Source: Dama dama
Lineage: Eukaryota > Chordata > Mammalia > Artiodactyla > Cervidae
DNA: 64,000 nt
Assembly (NCBI RefSeq): GCF_033118175.1
Contig: NC_083691.1
Span: 20,495,001-20,559,000, forward strand
Direction: 5' to 3'
A program made the translations under genes and the position numbers. Below are positions 11,583-21,605 of the stretch, one piece after another. The notes under the pieces are model-generated. The model saw only the letters and a list, made by a program, of their open reading frames with translations. It did not search any database and had not been told where the DNA came from. How positions within the stretch are numbered: position 1 is the first letter of the stretch; each line of letters starts with the position of its first letter.

Positions 11583-11798
11583 TGTTGTTTGTTGTTGTTT
11601 AGTTGCTGAGTTGAGTCCAACTCTTTTGCAACCCCATGGACTGTAGCCCTCCAGGTTCCTCTGTCCATGGGATTCTTCAGGCAAGAATACTGGGGTGGGT
11701 AGCCATTCCCTTCTCCAGGGGATCCCCCCAACCCAGGGAAGGAACCCACATCTCTTGCCTGGCAGGCGGATTCTTTACCACTGAGCCACCTAGAAGCC
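11583..11798 (-). mobile_element. Bov-tA SINE
   Basis: Reverse-strand copy with a tgttgtttgttgttgttt tail and a tRNA-like head at the right. Exactly bounded by the perfect 13-base duplication tcccatcttcctt at 11570-11582 and 11799-11811. Confidence 0.95.
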
Positions 11799-12104
11799 TC
11801 CCATCTTCCTTACACAGTTGTAAAACTGCCTGGGCTTTTAGAGGAAAAAGGAGTGGGTTAGGATACCTAATGGGAGAAGAGTTATCTCCTCATTCTATCA
11901 GGACCCATAAGGGCCCCAGCATGGTGGAGGCTTTGGCAAATCTGACTGGTTTCTTCAGGCTTTGGGAAGAAGGAGGACCAGTTGTACTCAGGGAACTGAA
12001 GTATCCAGAGAGGCCCTAACAGGGTCTCCCAGACCATGGATGATATCAGAAGTCCTGGAAGGGGCCATGTGGTCTTTCTAATTCAAGAAATAAGAATGTA
12101 TCAT

Positions 12105-12615
12105 CTGTCACAAATAAATCTATCTACGTAACAGAAACAGGATCACAGACATAGAGAACAGACTAGTCATTGCCACGGAGGAGGGGTTTGGGGGAAGGAT
12201 GGAGTGGGAGGTTGGGGTTAGCAGATGTAAGATTTTATATATAGAATGGATAAACAACAACTTTATCCAACAAGTTCCCTGTATACCACAGGGAACTATA
12301 TGCAATATCCTGTGATAAACCATAATGGAAAGGAATATTTAAAAAAAGATTGAACTTCCTCTGCAGTCCATTGGTTAAAACTCTGGGCTCCCAAAGTGGG
12401 GGGTGCAAGTTTGATCCCTGATCAGGAAACTAAGCTCCCACAGGCCATGTGGCATGGCCAAAAAAAAAAAAAAAAGAATAATGAAAATAATTTTAAAAAG
12501 AAATACTTTAAAAAGAATATATTTATATATATGCATAACTGAATCACTGAATCACATAGCTGAACAACAGTAATTAGCACAACTTTGTAAATCAACCATA
12601 TTTCAATGAAACAAA
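12105..12615 (+). mobile_element. L1-BT-like 3' end, split by a SINE
   Basis: Plus-strand blocks gatcacagacatagagaac, ggagtgggaggttggggtta, aagttccctgtataccacag and ccataatggaaaggaat, then after the SINE gcataactgaatcactg and tgtaaatcaaccatattt. This is the ordered 3' end of the ruminant L1. Confidence 0.85.
12350..12476 (+). mobile_element. CHR-type SINE
   Basis: Plus-strand tRNA-like head (cttcctctgcagtccattgg), B box in gtttgatccctg, then ggccatgtggcatggccaa and a poly(A) tail near 12461-12475. It interrupts the L1-BT 3' end. Confidence 0.85.
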
Positions 12616-12635
12616 GGATTTATTGTCTCTGTCAT

Positions 12636-13085
12636 GGGTTGAATTGTGTCCCTTTCAAAGATAGGTTGACGTCCCAAGCACTTTGCCTTTGACTATGGCC
12701 TTATTTGGAAACTGGTTCTTTACAGATGTAATGGGTTAAAATGAAGCCATCCTGGAGTAGGGTGGCCCTAATGCAATGTGACTGCTGTCCATATAAGAAG
12801 AGAAGAGACACAGACTCGGACACGGAGAGAACACCATGACAAGATGGGGGCAGAGATTACAGTGATGCATCTACAAACCAAGAACAACCAAAGACTTCTG
12901 GTTCACAATCAGAAGCCAGAGAGGCTTGGTGAAGATGCTCCCTCAGAGCCCCAAGTAGTAACCAATCTTGAAGGCATCTGTGTTTGGACTTCCAGCTTCC
13001 AAAATGTGAGAAAATAAACATCCATTGTTTTAATCCACCCAAGTTGTGATAAACCATTTTAGCATGGCTGCCTGAGAAGCTTCAT
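12636..13085 (+). mobile_element. MaLR LTR (MST/MLT1-like)
   Basis: Solo ancient endogenous retrovirus LTR. Diagnostic blocks are gggttgaattgtgtccc near its start, gtccatataagaagagaag, cttccagcttccaaaatgtg, and an aataaa signal at about 13013 followed by the poly(A)-proximal part. No internal retroviral sequence is attached. The exact MaLR subfamily needs an alignment. Confidence 0.8.
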
Positions 13086-15179
13086 ACAACTTCCAAGGTA
13101 CCAACATGTCCTGGTCCTGTGGAATCCAAGGTGACTGGGACAGCACACGCCATGACCTTTGAAGAGCTCACCCCCTCTTCAAGATGGGGAAACACACACG
13201 TGTGATTAGGCCAGTGGGTCCCGTGGAAGACAGTGGGCTTTGGGGTCGGATGGAGCTGGCTTTCAATCCTGAGCTGGTTTCTCCATTTCGAGTTTCTGGT
13301 TTCATCATCGTCATAGGGCAGAGCACTCACACCTTCTCCTGGAATTTCTGGTGAAGGATTTATCATGTTCCTGGATTTGAATGAGTTTGCACAACCCACC
13401 TAAAGCACTCTGCTGACAATTGTTACTAATGACCTGGATGTGTTTTTGCTCCTTCATCAGGTCATCCATTTAGAGTCCATCTCTGGTCTTTCAATTTCAT
13501 CTTGATAATTTTTGTCCTTGCCTTGTTTTTATTTCAGGAACCATTCAGTTGGGTGAAACCTCACAGCATTTAGGTTTTGGCTCAATGCACTGGAACCATC
13601 TAAAGGGTATTTATAGCTAAAAACGTTTGTGCACCCAAACCACATTATTTTCATCTTCTGACACTTGAACGAGCTCTGGTTTGGGTTGGATCTTCAAGCT
13701 TTCCTGTGGTGTGGAGGAGAGCAAAATTTCCAACACCCGTCACTCGTCTCCATAAATATCTTGGTCCCACCCCATCGAGTTGGTCCAAACTGCCATCTTT
13801 ATCAGGTGATGCAAACAGTGCCCTGGATGATACTAAAGTGGGAAGATGCCGTGTGCAGATCCTTTGGGTCCTTCTCAGCAGATATTGGGCATGATATTTT
13901 CAAAACTCACTGCTCACCTTTCTCGGGACTCACTTCAAGTGTCTTAACAGACACCTTCTGTGGAAAAAAAAATTCATATTTGGGTCTCATACGTGTTTCA
14001 TATTTGGGTCTTGGCAAGACCTGAACATGTAGAAAAATCTCCTCTGTTTTTTCTATACACCTGTGTGAGAATGAGCCAGGATTTATGAAGTTTGTTTTTT
14101 TGAAAAAAAAAGAAAAATTATTTAATTCTCAGCCAATGCCATGACCTTCATGTGCATTCCAGCAAGATCTCCAAAGGCAGTTGGATGAGTGGGCCCCCAA
14201 ACCTCAGGGCTTCCTAATCGAGACCTGAAGTCAGACCCAAGTAGACGGTGGAGGAGGAAAGACTGGGAGAAACAAGAGCTGCATTTTTGTTCTTTTGTGG
14301 CCAGAAAGCCAAAACCAAAGGTGGAATTTTGTGGTTCCGGCACTTTTTTGTGCCTCCCAGTCATTTCACACAGATGGTTCTGGTTTAAGGATCAGACACT
14401 TCATCCACCAGGGGGAACGGAGCCCAGTTCCTGTGCCTGCCCTGGCGTTCTTGTGCCAAAGTATACTTTGCAGCCGGAGAAATGAGAATGAAAAGTCGAT
14501 TCTAAAGCCATCGATTGGGAGGTTTAAAAAAAAAAAAATCAAAAAACACAAAACTTGGAAAGATAAAATGACTCTGCAATGCGGAAGCTTGAACATCTCT
14601 TCCAGTTATGTCACCTCGGAAATTCTAATGACAGCCTCTCAACTACACAGTCAATCGTGAATCGGCTGGAGACCTTCCATTTATCATGATGACAGTCACC
14701 CGTCAATTGTTCTTGCTGCTCCTCTGTCATTTGAGAAAACGGAGACTCTGTGAAGCTTAGTGACTTGCCATTTATCAAAGATTCAAACTCAAGTGGGAAA
14801 AACCTAAGTGGAAGTTTGCATTGCCTCTTTCCTTGCTACTGAGTGGGTGAGAACTGTTTCTGCTCATGTCTTTCTTGATCAACCCCTGTTTACCCTCGAC
14901 CTTTCCCCGTTACCATTTCCTAGCGCAGCTCCCTGAGGTCTCTCAGGTCTTCTTCACCCACGAAGTGTGAGGTGGTGGGGTCACCAGGAGGGCTGGGTCA
15001 CCACTGGACATCATCCTGCCTTCTCTCTTTCCACGAACCAACCCCTAGGTGAGAAAGTCCACGGCTTAACAGCATCCTCCTCTGAAAAGTCTCAAGCGCT
15101 TTCTTTCTTTGTATTTGTGCTGTGACTTGCTTGATTTATAAGCACATTTTTCATTACCTCTCCACATTCAGTTCAGTGG
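13086..15179. other. About 2.1 kb of largely single-copy DNA
   Basis: No gene is recognised. Open frames at 13082-13399 (-), 13665-14024 (+) and 14295-14660 (+) show no known domain. A pyrimidine tract followed by cag near 13520-13538 resembles a splice acceptor, but no coherent exon follows. A weak reverse-strand MIR resemblance lies at 14720-14800. Short A runs at about 14105 and 14527. Confidence 0.5.
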
Positions 15180-15390
15180 CCCTTCCTTCAAGAAGCCCTT
15201 TCCAGGAAGCTCAAGGCCATAGAAGCCTGTTCTTTCCAATGCATCTGCATTATTATTAATACGTGCCTGTCATTCACTTCCAGTTTGGACTGTGAGTTTC
15301 TCCATAGAGTAGAACCCCACTGGCTAGTAGTGGATTCTCAGTGCCTAGAGGTGCCTAGTACATTAGAGAGGGGGTCAATAATTTAGGTTC
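15180..15390 (+). mobile_element. L2 3' end
   Basis: Diverged L2-type 3' blocks in order: cttcaagaagccctttcc, tttggactgtgag, tctcagtgcctagaggtgcc and a final gtcaataa. Confidence 0.65.
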
Positions 15391-15426
15391 TTTACAGCCT
15401 TGTAGGTTGGCCCACTGGTTGAAGAT

Positions 15427-15480
15427 GTTCCTCTGACAAATCCAGTTCCTCTGACAAAACCAGTTCCTCTGACAAAACCA
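15427..15480. repeat. Tandem 3 x 18 bp repeat
   Basis: Unit gttcctctgacaaaacca repeats exactly at 15445-15462 and 15463-15480. The first copy (15427-15444) has one change, aaatcca for aaaacca. Such short, near-identical arrays are typical of young replication-slippage duplications and may vary in copy number. Confidence 0.93.
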
Positions 15481-15554
15481 CATGACTGATTTTCTCCCAG
15501 GCCTGTGTCACCTGGCCTAGTTTCATACTTTTGCTGAATTCACATTAGAGAAAA

Positions 15555-15800
15555 ATGGTATATATTACATTTATTGAGTGATTGGCAGTTTGCATTATAC
15601 TTTCATGAATGTGTTGATTCTTGGCCTTATACCATCCAAGAGAGACAGGTAAAGTATCCATTCAACCCATCATGATGAAGATTATCACCTTCATTTTACA
15701 GACAAGAAAACTGAGTCTCAGACTTATTGATTTTTCCTCCTGGTTACAAAATTAGTAAATGGCAGCTTAAATCCAGGTCTTCAGAATCCCACTTCACAAT
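15555..15800 (-). mobile_element. MIR SINE
   Basis: Reverse complement of MIR: atcaccttcattttacag, aagaaaactgagtctcag, aaattagtaaatggcagc and aaatccaggtcttcag follow in the expected order. Confidence 0.8.
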
Positions 15801-16744
15801 TTTCTAACAACGTGGTATTGTTGTTAGAAAAGCATAACAGTAATTTTGTGGACTTTGTAAAACAAAAGAAAACCACAACCCACCAAGATGATAATCATCA
15901 CAGAGGTCTTGAACCCTTCGGCGCAGATGCTATCTATGTTTATTGGTGGGTCACGTGCTGGAATGCCACTGGTGTGTGAGCAGTGCCCAGACCCCAAGCA
16001 CACAAGACAGGCTGCAATGGGCAAACATCGTCACGCCTCATCAAGCTCACAGATCTGCAAACACAAAACATTTACCAAGACTTGGCTCCATGAATGAGGG
16101 AACCGAGCCCCTGGGATGTGGCCATGTGACTCCATCAATAAAACACTGAAACAGACCTTGGCAGGGTTTCAGGGTTCACATCTGGGGAGAAAGGTATGAT
16201 TCATCATTATTTTGTCCATGTTTGCAAGTGTGGGTCAGGCCTTCCTTTAGAATCCAGGCTGGACTGATTTATGCTGGCATTTCTTCTTCTTTGGGTCCTT
16301 CTAATGGCATTTCCAAATTCCCCTTTGGCAAAGATGTAGAGGAAGCGATTTATTTATTTATTCTTAGGCCAAATTTCTCATTCTGGCCTATGGCCGGTTA
16401 GGTGGGTTTAGATGATGTTTCTAGGCAAAATCTTCTGGGTCCTTAGGTTACCCCAGGTCTTTGGGGAAAAGGAACTCTTGGAATTTCTGTGGATCCTTGA
16501 GGATTCGGATCAAAGAAGGTCACTCTAGGCTGACTTGAGTCATTAAACCAAGAGCAGCATGGAAAAACTCACCAGAGTCTCACTGTGTGTGGTCCATGCT
16601 CACATCTAGGGTGCTTGACCCCCTTCTCCCTCATTTCTCTCTGAGCCCCTCTGGCTGAGTGGTCTGAGCAGAACCCCAGACTCTGTGTATCCTTGTCACA
16701 CTCTGGGAGCCATCACCTTACTTGAGACCCTCTTTGTGTAGGGA
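15801..16744. other. Single-copy DNA, nothing recognised
   Basis: No gene or confident repeat. Two overlapping open frames at 15888-16149 have no recognisable content. A short (ttta)n run lies at about 16349-16362. Confidence 0.5.
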
Positions 16745-16885
16745 GATGGTAGAGCATGCATTGTAGAGCATCACTGCTGGGGCCAGACAGCCTGGGACCT
16801 GAGCCTGCGTTAGTTCGGGATGAAGCGTGAGGTTGGGTGAAGCCTTTACAAGCCTTTGCCTCAGTGTCTGTAAAGGGGCCGTGTG
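16745..16885 (+). mobile_element. MIR SINE
   Basis: Diverged plus-strand MIR: gggccagacagcctggg, then a gcctttgcctcagtgtctgt region followed by the cut-off 3' part. Confidence 0.6.
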
Positions 16886-16919
16886 TGAACAGCTGGACAC
16901 ACCTGGGGTCAGTTTCTGC

Positions 16920-17011
16920 TCGTGGCTGCCTAAAGTCACATTTCTAAACTTCTCTGGGCCTCATTTTCTTTATTGATGAAATAAGGATTGTAGTACTTAA
17001 CCCAGGGCCAT
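16920..17011 (+). mobile_element. MIR fragment hosting a BovB insertion
   Basis: Blocks aacttctctgggcctcattt and gatgaaataaggattgtag are MIR-like. The next BovB lands at its end, and the duplicated target (16998-17011) belongs to this repeat or its flank. Confidence 0.6.
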
Positions 17012-17464
17012 CAGTTCAGTTCAGTTCAGTTCATTTCATCTCAGTCACTCAGTCGTGTCCGACTCTTTGAGACCCCATGGACTGCAGCGCGCCAGGCCTT
17101 CCTGTCCATCACCAACTCCTGGAGTTTACTCAAACTCATGTCCATTGAGTCGGTGATACCATCCAGCCATCTCATCCTCTGTCATTCCCTTCTCCTCACA
17201 CCTTCAATCTTTCCCAGCATCAGGTTCTTTTCAAATGAATCAGTTCTTCACATCAGGTGGCCCAAGTATTAGAGTTTCAGCCTCAACATCAGTCCTTCCA
17301 ATGAACACCCAGGACTGATCTCCTTTAGGATGGCCTGGTTGGATCTCCTTGCAGTCCAAGGGACTCTCGAGAGTCTTCTCCAACACCACAGTGCAAAAGC
17401 ATCAATTCATTGCCATGCAGCCACCACTTGCTCCAGTGCTGTGCTGGAGAAATAATTGGAGAAA
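17012..17464 (-). mobile_element. BovB 3' fragment with extra 5' sequence
   Basis: The ttcag-repeat 3' tail starts at the left, and BovB can be followed to about 17407 (gcaaaagcatcaattc). Then 17408-17464 is not BovB, yet still lies inside the perfect 14-base duplication taacccagggccat (16998-17011 and 17465-17478). The insertion unit therefore carries about 57 bases of foreign sequence at its 5' end. Confidence 0.9.
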
Positions 17465-17559
17465 TAACCCAGGGCCATAATATGTGCCATTTACAACACC
17501 AGGGATACAGTGTGAATTAATCGAGACTACAGATCTGAAGCTCCCTGGATAGTTCTTGT

Positions 17560-17763
17560 CCCAGGTGGCACTAGTGGTAAAGAAGCCGCCTGTGGTGCAG
17601 GAGATGTGAGTTCCATCTCTGGGTTGGAAAGATCCCCTGGGGAAGGAAATGGCAACGCACTCCAGTATTCTTGCCTGGAGAATCTCATGGACAGTGGAGC
17701 CTGGCAGGCTACAGTCCATAGCATCACACAGCGTCAGCATGACTGAAGAGACATAGCACACAC
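17560..17763 (+). mobile_element. Bov-tA SINE
   Basis: Head cccaggtggcactagtggta, Bov-A body with ctccagtattcttgcctgg, end partly decayed (tagcatcacacagcgtcag). Confidence 0.9.
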
Positions 17764-17774
17764 ACAGAGGAGTT

Positions 17775-17935
17775 TGGATTCAGAGGATTAAATACTGTCT
17801 GTGTAAACTCAGGCCTCAGTTTCCTCATCCACTTTATCATAAAATCATTTTGTCAGGTCATTGTGAATATTGCATGAGACAGAGAAAGTGGCTTCCTACC
17901 TCATACAGTCAAGGCTAACTGTCATTATATTTTAA
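17775..17935 (+). mobile_element. MIR SINE
   Basis: Core and 3' MIR blocks: aggcctcagtttcctcatcc, ggtcattgtgaatattgcat, then ctaactgtcattat. Confidence 0.7.
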
Positions 17936-18609
17936 ATTTTGCTTTCCCTTCTGAGAAATAAATAATACATGTTTTAAACCTCTATCCACCACTTTCCTTT
18001 TTAAAGCTTTTGGGTAGATCCTGCCATCTACTCCTCTCTCATTTCAATGATTATAAGATAACTTGAGAAGCTAAAGGCCTGTAATTTCCCTAAATCAGAA
18101 TTTTCTTGGGAGTCCTTTGCTCTGTAAGCTGGGCATTCCAGAAGCTCTTCCAGAAATTGCTTTGATTTTCTGCAGTTGTTGCTTCGACATGAGTGCATTT
18201 CTGGCTCTACCTATCCCTCCTTTCCTGGGTCTCAGGGAAGGACAACCCACCCTGGCTGATAGGCGACAGGTATTGGGTACCGGCCCGCGTGATCTCTCAT
18301 ACACACTGATCAAACTGACCGGAAGCTGACAGAGGGAAGCGTAATGCAAGATTTGAGAATAAGTCTACAGTGATGGGAACCCGTGCCTGTGAGAGGGTTG
18401 GGTCTCTGCCCTTTGCCTCAGGAGCTCTCCTCTCTTCCCTTCAGGATGCTCCTACTCTCCCTTCTGGCTGCACAATTCTTCTCTCTGCCCATCACTCTCC
18501 ACCAAGTCTGTTCTCATGATGCTCTTGCTAATCATTCAAGCATCAGCCAGTTATTGTTGTCAGCGTGGCAAGTTAAGTTCTGTGGGGCTTGAGGCTTTTA
18601 CATTTGAGG
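17936..18609. other. Single-copy DNA, nothing recognised
   Basis: No gene or repeat recognised. Open frames at 18095-18349 (-) and 18117-18329 (+) are mirror overlaps with no domain. Confidence 0.5.
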
Positions 18610-18720
18610 TCAATGTGCCTTAGCTTTCTCTGGCTGCCAGAACAAAGCACCACAGACTGGGTGCCTTAAACAACAGAAGTGTATTGTCTCACAGTTCCCC
18701 ACCCCACTGGTGCTCTGGGT
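18610..18720 (-). mobile_element. MaLR LTR 3' fragment (MST/MLT1-like)
   Basis: Antisense of a MaLR LTR 3' end: tctctggctgccagaacaaa, then cagactgggtgccttaaaca and acagaagtgtattgtctcac. Only the terminal hundred or so bases remain. Confidence 0.72.
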
Positions 18721-19075
18721 CAGGCATTAGTCATCACCTGTACTCTCCAGGAAATGTAGGATCAGCAGGGAGACCCTCGTCCTCCAGCCACGCTCTTTTT
18801 ACTACACCAAAGCCATTTATTTGTATGTACCAAGGGCAGCATCTATGAAAAATAAATCTTCACACTAATGGGACTCTAAGGACAAGGCAACAGACACGGA
18901 ACCCTTGGGGCCTGGGATACAAGCCATCAAACTGATCTGGATGAGAGGAGAGAGTGTAGTCAGCCGCAGGAGAGCTGGAAAGTGCTGGAAGCCCTGACCA
19001 GGCAGACACGAATCTATGGGGATTTTCACCAACATTGGTCTCACTCACCTAGTGTCAGTCCTAAAGGAAATCAAC
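18721..19075. other. Unassigned
   Basis: No gene or repeat recognised. An aataaa at about 18850 is not next to any transcript feature I can see. Confidence 0.45.
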
Positions 19076-19077
19076 AC

Positions 19078-19352
19078 TGCATGCTCACTGGAAGGACTGA
19101 TGCTGAAGATGAATGTGAAGAGCCACCTGATGTGAAGAGCTGACCCATTGGAAACAACCCTGATGCTGGGGAAGATAGAGGGCAGAAGGAGAAGGAGGCG
19201 ACAGAGGATGAGATGGTATGAATGGCATCATAGACTCCATGGACATGAGTTTGAGCAAACTCAGGGAGATAGTGAAGGTCAGGGAAGTCTGGCATTTTGC
19301 AGTCCATGGGGTAGCAGGGTTGAGCATGACATAGTGACGGAATAACAACAGC
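19078..19352 (+). mobile_element. BovB 3' fragment
   Basis: Plus strand from gctcactggaaggactgatg through agaggatgagatggtatgaa, gacatgagtttgagcaaac and cagtccatggggtagcag. More diverged than the other copies, with a tail ending in ataacaacagcaa instead of ttcag-type repeats. Confidence 0.85.
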
Positions 19353-20044
19353 AATGTCAGAGTGGGCAGGATGGTGAAGCATCATCAGATAGCCAAACAG
19401 TTCAGCAAATTGGGTGACTCTGGCCTGGAAATCCAACCAAGAGAAGAGTAAGGCACTTGGAGGAAAGCCAACGTGGGGAGATAGGGTGTGGATGATTCGC
19501 TTCATGTCAGCTTGATTCATGTTTAACTATACTTTGCAGTAATTACTCAGTGGTTTTGAGAGTGATGAAAGAAAAATAATTATAAGCATTTATAGCTGGT
19601 CATTGGGCTACAGATGGGACAACCGAGGAAAGTAGACGATGAAGAATAGTTGAGCTGAATTGGCTCCGTGTTATAATTAAGACCCGCTGTGCTCTTGGTT
19701 AAGTTTATCTGGTGATAGTCCAGCATTTATTACAGCATGAACTCAGGAGTCAGGTGAGAGTGGTTTTGAAGGCAGGGTCTCTGAAATGATGGATCTTGGT
19801 GTCCCAGTATCTCTGACAGGAGGCATGGTATGGGTCTGCAATGTGGGTTGGTCGAGGGAAGGAATAAATGCATGTCCAAACCCAATTTAGTGTTTCAAGC
19901 AAGCATGGAAACCTTGTTTTCTAAGTAAAGCCCACCTCCCAGGCTGAACAGGCAAAGGGTAACAAAAGGAGATCCTGAAACTGTATCCTGTATCGTGCTC
20001 TTGGAGTGAGGTGAATTGCTCATTTCTTCTTCGTGTGTGTGTGT
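19353..20044. other. Single-copy DNA, A+T-rich island
   Basis: No gene or repeat recognised. 19540-19700 holds several homeodomain-like ATTA/TAAT cores (gtaattactc, aataattataag, tataattaag). Short (tg) run at 20033-20045 next to the following SINE. Confidence 0.45.
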
Positions 20045-20260
20045 ATGCTAAGTTGCTTCAGTCTTGTCTGACCTTTTGCGACTCCATGGACTGCAGCCCT
20101 TCAGGCTCCTCTGTCAGTGGGATTCTGCAGGCAAGAATACCAGGGTGGGTTGCCATACCCTCCTCCAGGGGATCTTCCTGACCCAGGGATTGAAACTGTA
20201 CCTTCTGTGACTCCTGCATTGCAGGTGGATTCTCTACTGCTGAGCCACCAGCGCAGCCTC
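20045..20260 (-). mobile_element. Bov-tA SINE
   Basis: Reverse-strand copy: tgctaagttgcttcagtctt, cgactccatggactgcagcc, gggatcttcctgacccaggg, and a head ending tactgctgagccaccagc. Confidence 0.92.
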
Positions 20261-20769
20261 CTTCTTCATGAGTCCTTGGTAAAGATGCACTTCCAGGTGA
20301 TGTCCCAAAGTACAGCCATTTCCTGGATAGTCCCTGCTTGCTGCCATTTTTGTTCACTACTTATCACTTGTATGACTGCTTCCTCCTCTGGACAAGGGGC
20401 TAGTGTGTGGTTACTGTACCGCCCTGGGCAGGAACACGGTAGATTCTCAGTGAATATCTGCTGCTGCTCCCAACCTCCCCACCCCAGCCCGCCTGCTCCA
20501 GCCAGAGCTCCCCTCCGTCTCCATACCTCCAGGCTCAGTTTAAGGCTTCTCCGACCCTGGGACTCCCCTGGTTTCTCCAAAGAACACCTGTCTCTCTCCT
20601 GCATAGCTCAGTTCTCAGCTGTTTACGTCTGGCCACCTGGCTCCTTTATGATCCCCTCAATCTGTTTCTCTAAGTGGTCTCATGGGAGACCAGGGGTCAA
20701 GTAAGCTGCTTATTTTTCCTTTATTTCTCTTTCTCCTGAGTCTTAAAGGAAGATTGCAATTGGATAGAT
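20261..20769. other. Single-copy, C-rich in part
   Basis: 20460-20560 is C-rich (cccaacctccccaccccag). A 195-codon open frame spanning the SINE and this block (20117-20704, +) is a read-through of repeat sequence, not a gene. Confidence 0.5.
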
Positions 20770-20975
20770 CTGATTAGACAGTTCTGGATTGACCACTCGC
20801 TAGCTATCTGTTTTTGAGTCACTTACTTGCTCTCCTGAGGTGCAGTTCCCTTGTTTGGAGAAAAAGGGACAATAATGTCTACTTTTAGGGTTAGAGTAAT
20901 TAGACATACATTTTTAAGTGCCTAGTACAGGCTTTGGCACATATAAGAAGCTCTACAAATTGTAGATGATGGTGA
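20770..20975 (+). mobile_element. MIR SINE
   Basis: MIR order is kept: gcagttcccttgtttgg, then gggttagagtaattagac, aagtgcctagtacaggctt and ggcacatataagaagctc. Confidence 0.72.
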
Positions 20976-21010
20976 TATAATGATGATGGTAATATAATAA
21001 TAGTAGCAAT

Positions 21011-21136
21011 TGTTGTTGTTAAATTGCTAAGTTATGTCCGAATGCAACCCCATGGACTATAACCCACCAGTCTCCTCTGTCCATGGGATTTTCCTGGCAA
21101 GAATACTAACTGGGTTGCATTTCCTTCTCCAGGGAC
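21011..21136 (-). mobile_element. Bov-A-type monomer, first insertion
   Basis: Reverse-strand Bov-A part without a tRNA head, tail tgttgttgttaaattgctaa. Flanked by tagtagcaat at 21001-21010 and 21137-21146. It ends at the same point (ccttctccaggg) as its neighbour, near the boundary between the Bov-A unit and the tRNA part. Confidence 0.88.
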
Positions 21137-21146
21137 TAGTAGCAAT

Positions 21147-21269
21147 GCTGTTCAGTCGCTCAGTCATGCCTGAGTCTTTGCGACCCTGTGGACTGTAACC
21201 CACCAGGCTCCTCTGTCCATGGGATTCTCCAGGCAAGAATACTGGAGTGGGTTGCCATTTCCTTCTCCA
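21147..21269 (-). mobile_element. Bov-A-type monomer, second insertion at the same site
   Basis: Also lacks the tRNA head but has a different tail (gctgttcagtcgctcagtca), so it belongs to another subfamily. Flanked by actagtagcaat at 21135-21146 and 21270-21281. The duplication includes two bases from the edge of the first element. Confidence 0.9.
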
Positions 21270-21426
21270 ACTAGTAGCAATAATTTATGTTTATTGAGCT
21301 CTGATTATGTCCAGGCACTTTCAAATAATGTTTCTTACCTAGTATGTCTTACTTTGGATGAATACAGCTATAAAGAATTCTGGACTTGGGCAACGATCTG
21401 ATGAGAAAGATGGGGGGACATGATGA

Positions 21427-21605
21427 AAACCAATCATATTTGAGTGCTTACTGAGTGTCAGCCATTTTATAAAGGTATACAAGTCAATCACTGATGCCAC
21501 AAAATGAGTGATAATGAGGAAACTGCCCCAAATTATATAACCAGATGGGAGCTAAGAGCCAGGATTTGATGTCAGGTTTTTCTGATCTCAAAATTCATGA
21601 CCCCT
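21427..21605 (-). mobile_element. MIR SINE
   Basis: Reverse complement of MIR: tgagtgcttactgagtgtca, gtgataatgaggaaactgcc, gagccaggatttgatgtcag. The interval 21281-21420 may be a further MIR piece. Confidence 0.68.

Noticed and set aside
13518..13545. Possible 3' splice site (pyrimidine tract then cag)
   Set aside because: No exon-like frame, donor site or protein similarity follows. Such tracts are common by chance.
15427..15480. CRISPR-like spaced repeat
   Set aside because: Units are directly abutting with no spacers, in a mammalian genome. It is a plain tandem repeat.
18845..18856. Poly(A) signal of an unannotated transcript (aataaa)
   Set aside because: An isolated hexamer in A+T-rich sequence with no upstream exon-like content.
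20117..20704. 195-codon open frame
   Set aside because: The first third is the antisense of a Bov-tA SINE and the rest is C-rich single-copy sequence with no domain or splice context.
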